DNA from: Planctomycetota bacterium
Lineage (GTDB): Bacteria > Planctomycetota > UBA1135 > UBA2386
Reading direction: 5' to 3'
Length of the DNA stretch: 64,000 nt
Assembly: GCA_016713175.1 (NCBI GenBank)
Contig: JADJPQ010000001.1
Coordinates: forward strand, 1,019,001-1,083,000
Shown here piece by piece: positions 17,026 through 25,642 of the stretch. Each line of letters begins with the position of its first letter. Positions within the stretch are counted from its first letter, which is position 1. The notes beneath the pieces are model-generated. The model did not search any database. It saw only the letters and a program-made list of their open reading frames with translations, and had not been told where the DNA came from. The position numbers were made by a program, and so were the translations under genes.

Positions 17026-19371
17026 TTACCGCCCGATCAAGAGGCCGACCGCGTCCGTGGTGACCAGGCCTGCGGCGTTTGCCGCCGGGTCCAAGACCAG
17101 GCCCTGGGAAAGGAACCGCAGGTCCAAGAGGGATGGGGTGTTGGGGATCCCAAGGCTCCACGTAGCGGTGTTGGTGGGGGGGGCGCCGAGCAGGAATGTC
17201 GTGGCGTCGGGGCTGACTCGCAACTGGCAGCCGGTGGCGCCCACAAGACCGAGGTCCAGCGGCAGGGGACCAAACGGCGAGAACCGGTCGCTGAGCCCGA
17301 TCACGTGCACCACCGCTCCGGGGGCCGGCAGGTTGTCGAATACGCCACTGGCCGCCTGGCCGAGTTGCGCCGGCGACACGATCTCCTGGCAAAACGGGGC
17401 GCCCCGCGAACCAGGGCAGCCAGCACCCGCGAAGGTCACGGCTGGCTCTGGGTCGAAGCTGGCCTTGGTGTAGTGCAGCGTCCCGTTCCAGATGCCGGCC
17501 TGTACGACGGCTTGGAACGGACCTCGCGCGGCGACGCCCGGCGCGACGGCCGGATTCGGCACCAGCACCAGGTCGGGATCCGCGTACGGCGGCAGTGGTC
17601 CACTGACGACGGGGAGCGGTGTGAACACCAGGCCGGTGCTGCCGGCAGGGTTGTTGACGAACACTGCGAGCCCGTGGCTGCCCGGCGACAGGGTGAATGG
17701 CGCAGACAGCTGACAGTCCACCATGGGCGCGGCGTTGGGGTTGCCGCCGGGCGTCGTGCCGGTGCCGGTCGCCACCAGCGTCCAGGCGTTCGGGTTGGTC
17801 TCACGACCGAGGTAGGACCCGGATGTCGTGTAGACCATGATCTGGAACGGACCGGTGAAACCATGGGGGCGCAGCGACAACGCGCAGACCTGCAGCGGCT
17901 CGGTGGCGAGCACGGCAACATCGAACAGGTGACCTGGCCAGGCCGGGCCGATCACGCTGCCGCTGCCCACCGCCGGGTGCGGACTGCGGATGCACGGTTT
18001 GCACTTGCCCTTGCAGTTGGCGGCAATGGCTGCGACCTCCGCGTCGGTGAGCACGCGCCGAAACAGCTCGATCTCGTCGGTGCAGCCGCTGAAGATGTCG
18101 TTGAACGAACCGCCGATCGGCGGGCCGCCGATATGGAAGTCATTGGCGTTGGCCAGCGAGCCGATCAGTGGCGCCGGGGTTGCGCCCGCCAGCAGGTCGC
18201 CGTTGAGGTAGAAGCGCACCCGTGGGGTGATGCTGGCGCGGTCGACAGTCACCGTCAGGTGACTCCATTCGTCCAGCGGCACCTGCACGGTGGTGTCTTT
18301 GTGGGTGGTGAACACGGATGCGCTGGCCAGCAGCAGCGTCGGGTTGCCGTTGTCGAGATAGAACCAGTAGCCGTCGCTGAAGCCGGTGGAGTTCCAGCAC
18401 AGCTTGCTGACCAGCGGATCGAGTCGGCCGTTGCGCAACTTGGGCAGGGCCCAGAGATCGATCGAGAAGTCCTGGCTGGCGGCGAAGTCCAGGTCGGCGT
18501 GGTCGGGCACCCGGGCGTAGGTCGTGGTGTTGTGGACCAGGGCGGGGCCGATCTTCGTGCAGCGGCGCGAAGTCGCAATGCCGGCCTGGCTGCCGTCGTT
18601 GTAGGGTGGACCGGCGAGGTCGCGGAGGCCCATGTCGGACCACCAGCCGACCATGTCGGTGGGCGGTGCGGTGCAGTGTTCCCACTTCACGCAGTCGATC
18701 CAGGCCATGCCGCCGTGGCCACCCAAGCTGCAGTCCCAGACGGTGAGCCGGACGGTGATGACGTCGGACGTCTGCAGGTGGCGCAAGTCGATGCAGGGCT
18801 TGAAGCGCTTGTACCAGATCGGATCGTTGCCGCAGGAGCCAACCTGCTGCCAGCCTTGACTTGCCGCCTGCCTGGCGTTCACCTCGTGCCGTCCATAGAG
18901 CACGTTGTTGATGAAGACCTCGCCCAGCACCCCAGGGCTGTCCTCGGGTTCGTGGCCGAAGTCCACCAGCATGGCGGCCCATTGCCCGGTGAGTACACCG
19001 CTGCCCATGAGGTCGAAGGCGGTGGGGGAGAAGGACTGGGAGATGCGCGTGGCATGCTGACCCCCACCGAGATCGTTGAGCTGGGCCATGTACGCACCTT
19101 CGAACGGCGGCACCCGCACGAACTGGCAGGGAGCGAGCGGCGATGTGGCCGTGATGACCGTGGCGGGCGGCTGGCCGGGTTGGATCGTTCCCCAATCGGT
19201 GCTGCCGCTGTTGCGCGTGCCGTACTCGATGGTCCAGCCGGAGAGGTCCCCGGTTTCGAAGCAACCGTTGACCTGGGCGGCGGTGACGCCGCACAGGAAC
19301 AGGGTGGCGCCGGCGGTGCCGAGGCCTTGCCTGAGTCGTGCGCTGAGGAAGTGGAGCAGGTCGATGGCCAT
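17026..19371 (-). CDS. Secreted protein with LamG-like domain and shared C-terminal module
   Basis: The 781-residue product starts at MAIDLLHFLSARLRQ, giving a signal peptide that ends around GVTAAQVNG; earlier in-frame codons add an implausible arginine-rich stretch. Residues about 15-220 form a CFETGDLSGWTIE-type carbohydrate-binding-like domain. A concanavalin/LamG domain follows (YARVPDHADLDF, FSIDLWALPKL, WSHLTVTVDRA, RVRFYLNGDLL, DEIELFRRVLTDAEVAAI). The last 130 residues (from FAGAGCPGSRGA) are the shared C-terminal module, ending NAAGLVTTDAVGLLIG. Probably a surface or extracellular adhesin-like or glycan-binding protein. The 142 bp between its start and the subtilase remnant must hold its promoter; I see no clear elements there. 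Confidence 0.85.
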   Translation of the reverse strand: MAIDLLHFLSARLRQGLGTAGATLFLCGVTAAQVNGCFETGDLSGWTIEYGTRNSGSTDWGTIQPGQPPATVITATSPLAPCQFVRVPPFEGAYMAQLNDLGGGQHATRISQSFSPTAFDLMGSGVLTGQWAAMLVDFGHEPEDSPGVLGEVFINNVLYGRHEVNARQAASQGWQQVGSCGNDPIWYKRFKPCIDLRHLQTSDVITVRLTVWDCSLGGHGGMAWIDCVKWEHCTAPPTDMVGWWSDMGLRDLAGPPYNDGSQAGIATSRRCTKIGPALVHNTTTYARVPDHADLDFAASQDFSIDLWALPKLRNGRLDPLVSKLCWNSTGFSDGYWFYLDNGNPTLLLASASVFTTHKDTTVQVPLDEWSHLTVTVDRASITPRVRFYLNGDLLAGATPAPLIGSLANANDFHIGGPPIGGSFNDIFSGCTDEIELFRRVLTDAEVAAIAANCKGKCKPCIRSPHPAVGSGSVIGPAWPGHLFDVAVLATEPLQVCALSLRPHGFTGPFQIMVYTTSGSYLGRETNPNAWTLVATGTGTTPGGNPNAAPMVDCQLSAPFTLSPGSHGLAVFVNNPAGSTGLVFTPLPVVSGPLPPYADPDLVLVPNPAVAPGVAARGPFQAVVQAGIWNGTLHYTKASFDPEPAVTFAGAGCPGSRGAPFCQEIVSPAQLGQAASGVFDNLPAPGAVVHVIGLSDRFSPFGPLPLDLGLVGATGCQLRVSPDATTFLLGAPPTNTATWSLGIPNTPSLLDLRFLSQGLVLDPAANAAGLVTTDAVGLLIGR

Positions 19372-19513
19372 TGGTGGACTCCGTGTGGGTCGCCGGGTGC
19401 GCTGGGCCCGGATACCGGGTTTGTCACCGACGGCGGGGGCCGTGGCAGCCCCGACCGAGAATGACCCGGGAAGCCGGCCGCCGGACATCGGCATCGACGG
19501 ATTTCGGCGATCA

Positions 19514-19835
19514 TCAGCATCTGCGCTGGTGCGTGCTCGTCTGGTCGTGCGTGGTGCCCGAGAACGTCCACTGGCTGGCGGTGGCGATCAGCATCGCCTT
19601 GGCGGTGGTTTCCTGCAGCGCCGAGGCGACCATCGCAGTCGACGTCGCGTTGCCGAACGCGCCCTGGTGCCAGAGCTGATGGCGCACGCCGGTCATGCCG
19701 GCGCAGATCGGCGTCGCGCCCGACGTGCGCCGAACGAACTGTGGTAGTTCGTCGTCGTGTAACCTGAGCTGCCGACCTGATCGGTGCCCGGCGTCGTGTC
19801 GTCGAACGAGGCCAGATCCGGCGTGATCCGCCGCG
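19514..19835 (-). pseudogene. Subtilisin-like (S8) peptidase remnant, frameshifted
   Basis: Read on the minus strand, 19835-19721 encodes RITPDLASFDDTTPGTD and then VGSSGYTTTNYHSSFG. The next residues should be the catalytic-serine motif GTSGATP. The motif is present, but one base appears to be missing near 19720 (GGCGC where GGCGGC is expected), so TSGATPICAGMTG is read in another frame. That frame continues through the helices after the serine (SALQETTAKAMLIATAS) to a stop at 19514. Only about 105 codons of the C-terminal catalytic region remain; the Asp and His parts are missing and the methyltransferase gene begins 16 bases away. It is a broken fragment of a formerly larger gene. Confidence 0.75.
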
Positions 19836-19850
19836 CTCGCAGGCGGCACG

Positions 19851-21020
19851 TCAGACGGAGGCTGCCGGGTCCGGACCCTTCGCGGTCACCTCGGCATCGA
19901 TCATCGCGGCGATGCCCAGGCCTCCGATCCGCGTCGCGAACGCGCTGCGCAGCGGTCGGCCGACCCGCCTTGCCATGCGCACATCGTACGCCAGCATCGC
20001 CAGACGCCAGCCCGCGCCGAGTCCCTGCAGCCGATGGCCCAGCGACTGGTACAGCGAGGCCAGTTGTTCGCCGCCCGCGACGCGAACGCCGAATGGCGGG
20101 TTGGTCACCAGCGTGCCGTTCGGCGGCGCGGCGGCTGGCGTGGCCAGCCACGGTTGCGCCGACACCGCGCAACAACGGAACTCGATCGCGGCGGCGACGC
20201 CGGCCCGTTCGGCATTGCCGCGGGCGTCCTCGATCGCCCCGGCGTCGCGGTCGCTGGCGGCGAGGTGCGAGACGTCGATGGTTGGCTCCGGACGTGCGGC
20301 GGTCAGCACGTCCTGCCACAATCGCTCGTTCCACAGCCCCAGATGCCGGCACGGCGGCGGTCGCAGGCGGCCCGGCGCCAGATCGGCGGCGACGCAGGCG
20401 GCCTCGATCGCGATCGTGCCGGCGCCGCAGAACGGATCGAGCAGCGCCTGACCCGGCTGCCAGCCCGACGCCAGCAGCAGCGCATGCGCCAGGTCTTCGC
20501 GCAGCGGCGCCTTCGCGGTCGCCAGCCGCCAACCGCGGCGATGCAGCGGCGTCGTCGTCGCATCGAGCGAGATCGTCACGTGGTCGTCGACGATGCGGAC
20601 GGCGATCACCGCCGCATCGGGATCCTCGGCTTCGGCACGGCGCGGGGCCCGACCGAGACCCTTGGCGATGGCGTTCTCGAGCCGTTCTTCGGCGGCGCCG
20701 CTGTGCCAGATCCGCGAACGCTTGCAGACGGCGCGCACGCGCGCCGGAACGTCGGCGCGCAGCAGGGACGACCATGGCAGCAGCGCCGCCTTGCGTTCGA
20801 GTTCGCCGAGTGCACGGCACGGGAAGCCGGCGACCCGGATCACCACGTGGCTGGCGGTGCCGAGTTGCAGGCAGGCGGTGAAGAGCAGTCGCAGATCGCC
20901 CTGGAACGTTGCGCCGCCGGCGACCGCGGTCGGGGCGGCACCGAGGTCCTTCAGTTCGTCGCACAGCAGCGGTTCGAGGCCCGGCAGGCAGGCGGCGAAC
21001 AGCGCGAACGTTTCCGTCAT
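19851..21020 (-). CDS. THUMP-domain class I SAM-dependent RNA methyltransferase (RlmL/Trm14-like)
   Basis: The 389-residue product has an N-terminal ferredoxin-like/THUMP part (FALFAACLPGLEPLLCDELKDL, a family signature, then GGATFQGD) and a C-terminal Rossmann methyltransferase. The SAM-binding motif is LLDPFCGAGTIAIEAA, with LRED just before it, and the catalytic motif for exocyclic amine methylation is TNPPFGVR at about residue 307. This matches the N-terminal half of RlmL (23S rRNA guanine N2 methylation) and the Trm14 tRNA enzymes; which RNA is modified cannot be decided here. Length fits the single-domain form. Confidence 0.85.
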   Translation of the reverse strand: MTETFALFAACLPGLEPLLCDELKDLGAAPTAVAGGATFQGDLRLLFTACLQLGTASHVVIRVAGFPCRALGELERKAALLPWSSLLRADVPARVRAVCKRSRIWHSGAAEERLENAIAKGLGRAPRRAEAEDPDAAVIAVRIVDDHVTISLDATTTPLHRRGWRLATAKAPLREDLAHALLLASGWQPGQALLDPFCGAGTIAIEAACVAADLAPGRLRPPPCRHLGLWNERLWQDVLTAARPEPTIDVSHLAASDRDAGAIEDARGNAERAGVAAAIEFRCCAVSAQPWLATPAAAPPNGTLVTNPPFGVRVAGGEQLASLYQSLGHRLQGLGAGWRLAMLAYDVRMARRVGRPLRSAFATRIGGLGIAAMIDAEVTAKGPDPAASV

Positions 21021-21169
21021 GGCGGCGACGGTATCGGTGGTGCCGTCACGCCGCCAATGCGCCGTGTGCTTGCGTGACGTGGATCTGGTCCGGCCTGGTC
21101 ACGAGCTTCGTCGCTGGCGGTGAGCAGCGGCGCCTGCATCCCTGCGCCGTTTGCTGTCGTGCCGCGGCT

Positions 21170-21484
21170 TCATGCATCGGGCAGCAGGTTGCCAGAACGG
21201 CGCAGCACCATGCGAAACGCCAGCCCGAACGCCAGCATCGCCAGACCTGCCACCACCACCATCCACGGATTCGTGCCGGTGCGCTCCGGGCCGGTGGACC
21301 CCGCGTTGCCTGGGGCCGCCGGCATCGCCGCTGCCGGCGTCGGTTCGCCGAACAACGCCAACCAGAGCGCGATGACGACGAAGGCACCGACGCCGAGCAT
21401 CCAGAACCACCAGAAGATCATCCCGACGCGGAAGAACAGCCGGGGTGACACCGGAAACCGCACCACGGTCGCATCCTGCCGCAT
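21170..21484 (-). CDS. Small two-TM membrane protein
   Basis: The 104-residue product starts at MRQDATVVRFPVSP and has two hydrophobic helices (about residues 20-46, MIFWWFWMLGVGAFVVIALW, and about 75-95, WMVVVAGLAMLAFGLAF), joined by a Pro/Ala/Gly loop. Two bases separate it from the preceding gene's stop, so the two form an operon. No family recognised. Confidence 0.6.
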   Translation of the reverse strand: MRQDATVVRFPVSPRLFFRVGMIFWWFWMLGVGAFVVIALWLALFGEPTPAAAMPAAPGNAGSTGPERTGTNPWMVVVAGLAMLAFGLAFRMVLRRSGNLLPDA

Positions 21485-21486
21485 GG

Positions 21487-21885
21487 TCACGTGTCCTCGC
21501 GCTTGCCGAGATGCGGCAGCCTGATTCGCAGCCGATGCTCCTGTTGGCAAGCCGCGCACCGATAGTGCAGCGCCCCGTGCCAGAGGGCGGCGATCCAGTC
21601 AGCCCGGGCACGCGCCGGTGGGCAGCACGGCGAACGCACTCGACCAAGCAAGACGATCGCGAAACCGCCGGCGAGCAGCACGACCCCAGCGACCGGCCAA
21701 GCCGGATGCAGGAGCCAGCCCGGGAGCGCCCACCCGTAGCCTTTGCCAAGAAAAGCCAGGATGAGCCAACCCATGAGCAGCAAGCCGCCAACCCGGGTGC
21801 ACGACACCGTGATTGCGGCGTGCGTGCGGATGGACAGGGCCGCCGGGGCGGTGGCCTCCCGTGCCGGTACGTTCGGCGAGGTCAT
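21487..21885 (-). CDS. Small membrane protein with C-terminal CxxC motif
   Basis: The 132-residue product starts at MTSPNVPAREATAP. It has two likely helices, VGGLLLMGWLILAFLGKGYG and WPVAGVVLLAGGFAIVLLG, then a cytoplasmic tail with two cysteine pairs (SPCCPP, and YRCAACQQEH) that may bind metal. The gene immediately downstream, with a 2-base gap, is another small membrane protein. Function unknown. Confidence 0.6.
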   Translation of the reverse strand: MTSPNVPAREATAPAALSIRTHAAITVSCTRVGGLLLMGWLILAFLGKGYGWALPGWLLHPAWPVAGVVLLAGGFAIVLLGRVRSPCCPPARARADWIAALWHGALHYRCAACQQEHRLRIRLPHLGKREDT

Positions 21886-22116
21886 GGTGTGATCACCTGC
21901 TGGTCCTGGAAGCCCTGGAGAGCGGACTGTACCCGCATCATCAGCAAGACGGCAGCGGCGCCTGGCGTACATCGCGGTTTCTTGAAGTTGCCGCTGGCGG
22001 TCGCCGCGGCCACCAGGCTCAAGGGATCAAGCATCGTGGGCAGCGCGGTGGGCCGGGCTGGCTGCGAACAGTGGCTGGCTGCGGTGAGGGTGGTGGGCTG
22101 GTGGGGCTGTCGGGGG

Positions 22117-22145
22117 TTGCGTGGTTTGCAGGGCTGCCTAATACT
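22117..22145 (+). promoter_or_regulatory. Candidate sigma-70-type promoter for the G8 gene
   Basis: TTGCGT (22117-22122) and AATACT (22140-22145) are spaced by 17 bp and sit 41 bp before the ATG at 22186. They match the consensus hexamers at 3/6 and 4/6, so this is tentative. Confidence 0.35.
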
Positions 22146-22174
22146 TGCGAATCGTCTGCAGTTCTTGAACCACG

Positions 22175-22180
22175 AAGGAG
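22175..22180 (+). promoter_or_regulatory. Strong ribosome-binding site AAGGAG
   Basis: AAGGAG lies five bases before the ATG at 22186. It identifies that ATG as the genuine start even though, with the present repeat number, its frame ends at 22299 and is not the frame of the large downstream protein. Confidence 0.75.
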
Positions 22181-22185
22181 TGCTC

Positions 22186-25100
22186 ATGCGTCTCTTCTCG
22201 CAGGTCGCAGGTCGCAGGTCGCAGGTCGCAGGTCGCAGGTCGCAGGTCGCAGGTCGCAGTCTTCTGCCTGTTGGTTGCCGTAGCAGCCGTTGGTGCTGAG
22301 GCCCAGTCGGCCAAGGACTCGCCGACGAAGCGGTGCCCTAACACGGTGCACGAAGACGGCAATGGCGAGTACTTCCACAACAGTTTCGAGGCCGACATGT
22401 CGCTGATCGGGTCGAACGAGAAGTGGGAGGCCTACACCGGCAACAACGCGCCGTATCCGCCGAATGGTTCATGGAGTTGGGGGTTTGGCAGCAACGGCAT
22501 CGCCGGCGAACTATCGGACTACGGCCTGCTGAACGGCCCGGCGCCGGACGGCGATTTCGTGGCGTTCCTGGAGTCTGGTGTGGCGGGACCGCCGAGCTTC
22601 GAGTTCGCGGCGGCAGTGCCCGGCGCCGTTGGAGCTACCTGCCGGATTTCGTTCCACGCTGCGCAGGCAACGTACGGCTTCCCGCCGACCACCAGCCGAC
22701 AGCGGGTCCGGGTCTCGGTGACTCCGGTCAACGGACTGACGGCACCCGTGGTGATCCTCGACGAGGAGATCCGTGATGGGGTCTATCGGCGATACGTGAC
22801 GCGGCCGTTCGTGCCGGCCACGCCGGTGATCCAGGTGAAGTTCGAAGGGATCGGGGCCGCGGGGAACATGGCATTGCTCGATCTGGTCGAACTGCGCGAG
22901 GTGTTGCCCTGGTCGAGTGCGTCGACCTGGAACGGGAACGCGGTGCCGACGCATGGTTCGTCGGTCACGATTCCGCCGCTGGCGAGCGTCGGGGTGCAGA
23001 ACGGGTTGGCGCTGGATGTCGATGTCCAGGGCGAGTTGTTCGTGCTGGAGCCGCCGACCAGTGGGCCACCACCGCAATACAACCTGCGGACGCGGAACGT
23101 GGTCGTTCACGGCGCCGGCGGCTATTTCCAGGTCGGGCTCGAGAATGTGCCGTACATGGGGAAGTTCGAACTGACGCTCGATGACGATCGTTGGAGCTAC
23201 AGTCCGTCGCATCTTCCAGATCCAGCGGCCGTCAACGCACTGTTGGTGTACGACCGCGGCTGGGTCGAGTTGCACGGTGTGCCCAAGACGAGTTGGTTGC
23301 GGCTCGCGGAGTCGGCGCACTTGCTGGAACCGATCCTCGTCGAGTCGGTGCCGGTCAACTGGTCGCCCGGCGACAAGATCCTGATCACGTCGTCACTGCT
23401 GCTGCCCGACGCGTTCGACGAGTTGACGATCGACTACATCACACCGGAGCCCAACGGCAATTTGCCGCCGCGGGCGCGGATCTGGCCGGTGTCGGGCCAG
23501 TATCTGACGTTTCCGCATTGTGGACGGTTGATGCCGGTCGCGTCGCCGTCGCCGTTGCAGCCGAACATGCTGGATCTGCGGGCCGAGGTGGCGATGTTGA
23601 CGCACAACATCAAGATCCAGGCGACGCCACGGACGTCGATTCCAGCGGGGTATGGCGGACACGTGATGGTCATGTCGGAGGAGACCAACAACGGCGCCGG
23701 GTTGGGCCCGCCGGGGTTCGGGCGGTTCTCTCAGGTGGAATTGCAGAACATGGGACGCGCCGGGCAACTGGGGCGCTACCCGATGCACTGGCACCTGCTG
23801 CTCGGCAATGGCCAGGGGCAATACATGAAGGGGTGCAGCATCGTGCGCTCCAACAGTCGCGTGGTGGCGGTGCATGCCACGGATTACGCGACGTTCGAGG
23901 ACAACGTTGCGTTCGAGCACTTCGGCCACGCGGTGTTCATCGAGGATGGGAGCGAGGAGAACAACGTCTTCCGGCGCAACCTGATCGCGATGACGCGGGT
24001 GCCGACGGCGGCGAACGCGTTGTTGACCAGTGATATTCGACCACGGGTTGACGATCTGATCGACCCAGCGGTGTTTCAGAATCAGGCGCCGTCGTCGTTC
24101 TGGATCACGAACCCGCACAATGTGTTCGAGGACAACGTGGTTGCGGGGAGCATGGGAACTGGGTATTGGTTTGCCTTGCCGACGGCAAGGATGGGAAGGT
24201 CGGCCTCCGATGGCGGCAATCAGGCAGCAGCTGCGTACTTTGCCGGCCGACCGAACCCTGTAAACAGGGAACTCCTGGTTTTTGAGCGAAATCGCTGCCA
24301 CAGCAGTTGGATCGGCATTGACATCAATGACTCCATTGGCACTTTCAGTGACCCATCGGCGATCCAGAAGAACACTACCTGGCAACTACCGCGGCTTTCG
24401 CCGAACTCACCCCGACCGATGCAGGTCCCCCTGCGTGACTTCCAGGTGTACGCTTGCAACGAAGCGATCTACACCGGCAACGGTGACAAGAACCTGATCT
24501 TCGATCGAGCCGTGATCTCCGACTGTGCCTGGTCCATCGTGATGGCGTCGCACGATATTTTGCGCAACTCATTGGTAGTCCGTGATTCGGGAAACTGCTT
24601 GATGCTGCAGTCGTCATTCCCGCCCGGACGCTTTGGGTTGGGCTTGTATGACGGCGCATTCGAAGTAGACAACGTGCACTGCGTCGGTTACGGCGACAAT
24701 GTCGCGGATGTAAGTGTCATGCGCGCGATGGGAGCCTCCCGTCGTCGGACGGGATTTCCATTTCGGGCTCTGACACTGGCCAGTTCCTTGTCGGCGTTGC
24801 CAGGCCCCGGGTCTGCGATGCGGGCGTTGGTCCAGGATTTCTCCGTTCCCGTGCCCGCCAACCAGGACTTCACGCTGCTCGACGATCTCGATCCTCGCAC
24901 CTGGTGCGTTTCCATCGATGTGCAAGATGGCTCGTTTGGGACTGTCCCGGCGACCCTCGTGCCCAACCACCCACTGATGGTGTTCTCGGGGTCACCGTCA
25001 GTCGGGTTGCCGGCGTCCAGACTGTTCGTCTCGCCCTTCAGGTTCTCCTACCTCCGTGTCGAGGCTCGGACCATGGTCCACCCGTATGCGAACCCAGTCG

Positions 25101-25642
25101 GCAATCCGTTCTCGTTGAGAATCGTGCGTGAGGGACCGGGCAACGAGGTCGTGACCTACGACAATCGGTGGCGCGTCGACCCGTTCAAGCAGGTCGCCGT
25201 GGCCGCTGAGCCGGCTGCCGGCGCGAACACAGTGCGCTACAGGCTCACATGGCTCGAGGGGCTTGGGCAGATCCCGCCTCCTACGACCGACTTGATTCTC
25301 TCGGAGATGAAGGAGGGTGAATCTATCCTCGTTGGCCTGGAAGGGTACGTCCCGGTCCTGCAGTCGAGCAACCCGGTCCAGCTTGCCAGGGAACTCCAAC
25401 CCTATCCGGACGAGCGGCCTGGTACCGGGTCCAACGCACTGCGGAACGCAACGCCCGCGACGTCGTTGGCGGACATGACCACGAGCGCGAACCTGCAGCG
25501 GACGACGTATTTCGCGGACACGGTGTCCGGCACTCTGTGGATACGGATCGTGACTCCTGTACCCGTGCTGGCGCCGCCTGACGAGCCTGGCATCGAGATT
25601 CACGCCAACGGTCTTGGTCAGTACGTGAGGATCACCCTATGA
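22186..25642 (+). CDS. Secreted G8-domain/beta-helix protein, start codon out of frame as sequenced
   Basis: The ATG at 22186 has a strong ribosome-binding site, but eight copies of a 7-nt repeat follow and its frame closes after 37 codons. The large frame (open through to 25642) enters just after the repeat with the signal-peptide core VFCLLVAVAAVGAEAQ, so one frameshift separates start and body. After the signal peptide come a beta-sandwich of about 200 residues, a G8 domain (STWNGNAVPTHGSSVTIPP, LALDVDVQGELFVLE, WVELHGVPKTSW, WSPGDKILITSS), and a right-handed beta-helix (GRYPMHWHLLLGNG, TFEDNVAFEHFGHAVFIEDG). This is the layout of CEMIP/TMEM2-type proteins, some of which act on hyaluronan; activity here is unproven. 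GC drops to roughly 50-57% around 24250-24720. The downstream gene overlaps by four bases. Confidence 0.8.
22201..22256 (+). repeat. Perfect heptanucleotide tandem repeat (CAGGTCG)x8
   Basis: Eight identical 7-nt units run from codon 6 of the G8 gene, followed by a partial CAG. Seven is one more than a multiple of three, so each unit gained or lost shifts the reading frame. The start codon joins the long frame when the copy number is 1, 4, 7 or 10. With eight copies it does not. Confidence 0.95.

Larger units (their letters stand above)
21886..22185. other. 300-bp divergent intergenic region
   Basis: This region separates the small membrane-protein operon (minus) from the G8-protein gene (plus). 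The 22060-22140 part is very G-rich on the plus strand. The only sites I can point to are the candidate promoter and ribosome-binding site listed separately. Confidence 0.5.

Noticed and set aside
22201..22256. CRISPR array or other spacer-bearing repeat
   Set aside because: The units are 7 nt, directly adjacent and identical, with no spacers.
22271..25642. TTG at 22271 as the true start of the G8 protein
   Set aside because: It has no ribosome-binding site and would begin in the middle of the signal-peptide hydrophobic core, whereas the ATG at 22186 has a strong one.
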